In this document: positions 63,369 to 64,000 of the stretch, in pieces
How the letters are laid out: each line of letters starts with the position of its first letter
Numbering within the stretch: the stretch's first letter is position 1
Assembly: GCF_018614875.1 (NCBI RefSeq)
Contig: NZ_JAGGNW010000009.1
Location: 124,001-188,000 of the forward strand
Reading direction: 5' to 3'
DNA from: Variovorax paradoxus
GTDB lineage: Bacteria > Pseudomonadota > Gammaproteobacteria > Burkholderiales > Burkholderiaceae_C
DNA: 64,000 bases
Notes under the pieces: model-generated
The model's input: the letters and a program-made list of their open reading frames with translations, nothing else
What the model was told of the DNA's origin: nothing
The model's database searches: none
Position numbers and translations under genes: made by a program

Positions 63369-64000
63369 TCAGCGCCCGATCGCGAACACGGCAGGCAGGC
63401 GTTCGTCCGTTGCGCTCTGCGCCCTGGTGCGCCAGGATTTCACGGTTTCGCTGCGCACATGGGCGGTGGCGAGCGTGAGGCCGCGCGCCACCGCGAGACG
63501 GGTGTTGTGCTGCAGCGTCTGCACCAGCGCCTGAAGCAGCGCGACGTTGCGGTAGGGCGTTTCGATGAACAGCTGCGTCTGGCCCGTCCTGAGTGCCAGC
63601 GCCTCGAGTTCCCGGATGCGCGTCTGGCGCTCGCCCGCATCCTGCGGCAGGTAGCCGACGAAGGCGAAGTTCTGGCCGTTGAGGCCGCTCGCCGCCAAGG
63701 CCAGCAGCAGGGAAACGGTCCGGTGAGCGGCACCACGGCAATGCCCAGGTCATGCGCGGCGCGCGCCACCGAAGAGCCGGGGTCGGCCACCGCCGGCATG
63801 CCGGCTTCGCTCAGCAGGCCGATGTCGTGGCCTTCGAGCGCAGCGGCCAGAAGAGGGCGGGCGTCGAACTGGCCTGCGTGGTCGCCCTTCTTGTGCACCT
63901 CGCGCGGCAGTTCCCGGATGTCCTGCGCCTGCAGCGGCGCAGCCAGCGGAACGACGGCATCGATCCGCTTCAGATAGGCGCGGGCCGACTTGGCGTTTTC
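63369..64000 (-). CDS. SAM-dependent methyltransferase, RsmI-like, truncated by window edge and frameshifted
   Basis: A tetrapyrrole-methylase-fold protein whose 5' part lies beyond base 64000. Visible residues include NAKSARAYLKRI and the SAM-binding block LSEAGMPAVADPGSSVARAAHDLGI, followed by VVPLTGP. The same family continues in another frame with LLLALAASGLNGQNFAFVGYLP and FIETPYRNVALLQALV. One base appears to be missing around 63711-63716, where ACCGGACCGTT precedes the TCCCTG of the expected Ser-Ser-Leu-Leu. RsmI relatives methylate 16S rRNA C1402, but this paralogue group may have another target. It may be a real pseudogene or a sequence error. Confidence 0.8.

Overview
The window is about 64 kb of high-GC, densely coded chromosome that reads like a betaproteobacterium of the Comamonadaceae, most likely Variovorax or a close relative. 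The reasons are the gene order rne-rluC-HAD phosphatase-Rieske protein-S49 peptidase-RsmI-like methyltransferase, the hemC-hemD-hemX-hemY block beside ppc, an AlgZ/AlgR-type pair divergent from argH, and an AGCTATC-type short palindrome of the kind common in this family. The genus is inference. I see no insertion sequence, prophage, integrase, tRNA, rRNA or CRISPR array.

Layout. 1-7.3 kb: the end of an M20D amidohydrolase, a GntR regulator with an MFS transporter, penicillin-binding protein 1C, a small lipoprotein, a LysE exporter, a DUF2277 protein and a GNAT acetyltransferase. 7.3-12.9 kb: an apparent selenium locus. It holds an ABC importer of the phosphonate (PhnDCE) type whose last gene overlaps mnmH (tRNA 2-selenouridine synthase), with selD (selenophosphate synthase) divergent from it. 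13-15 kb: small housekeeping genes (DUF4124, RNase H, DUF3297, macrodomain) and a nested palindromic element. 15-23 kb: a 2015-residue bacterial alpha-2-macroglobulin with an intact CLEQ thioester motif, an OpgC-like membrane acyltransferase and an SGNH hydrolase. 23-31 kb: two uncharacterised genes, a rhomboid protease, argH, and a histidine kinase/LytTR regulator/AI-2E-family permease operon with 4-base overlaps.

31-34.6 kb: a three-gene operon (HGSNAT-type acyltransferase, DUF4198 periplasmic protein, OprD-type porin) behind a perfect Fur-like palindrome. 34.6-39.3 kb: MFS transporter, GNAT, a LysR regulator with an apparent C-terminal frameshift, another MFS transporter and a small membrane protein. 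39.3-47.9 kb: a giant cyclic beta-1,2-glucan synthase (NdvB/ChvB type) preceded by a tiny membrane protein gene with a strong ribosome binding site. 48-55 kb: ppc divergent from hemC-hemD-hemX-hemY, which ends at a bidirectional terminator shared with rne. 55-64 kb: rne, a 558-base leader/promoter region, then rluC and its downstream genes; an MFS transporter and a frameshifted methyltransferase gene close the window.

Links between genes. PbpC and alpha-2-macroglobulin, adjacent in Escherichia coli as a proposed wall-repair and anti-protease pair, are both here but about 10 kb apart. The selenium locus could import a selenium oxyanion, make selenophosphate (SelD) and use it on tRNA (MnmH). 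The strongest leads are that selenium-linked transporter, the Fur-box operon, the nested palindrome at 13.5 kb and the small protein upstream of ndvB.
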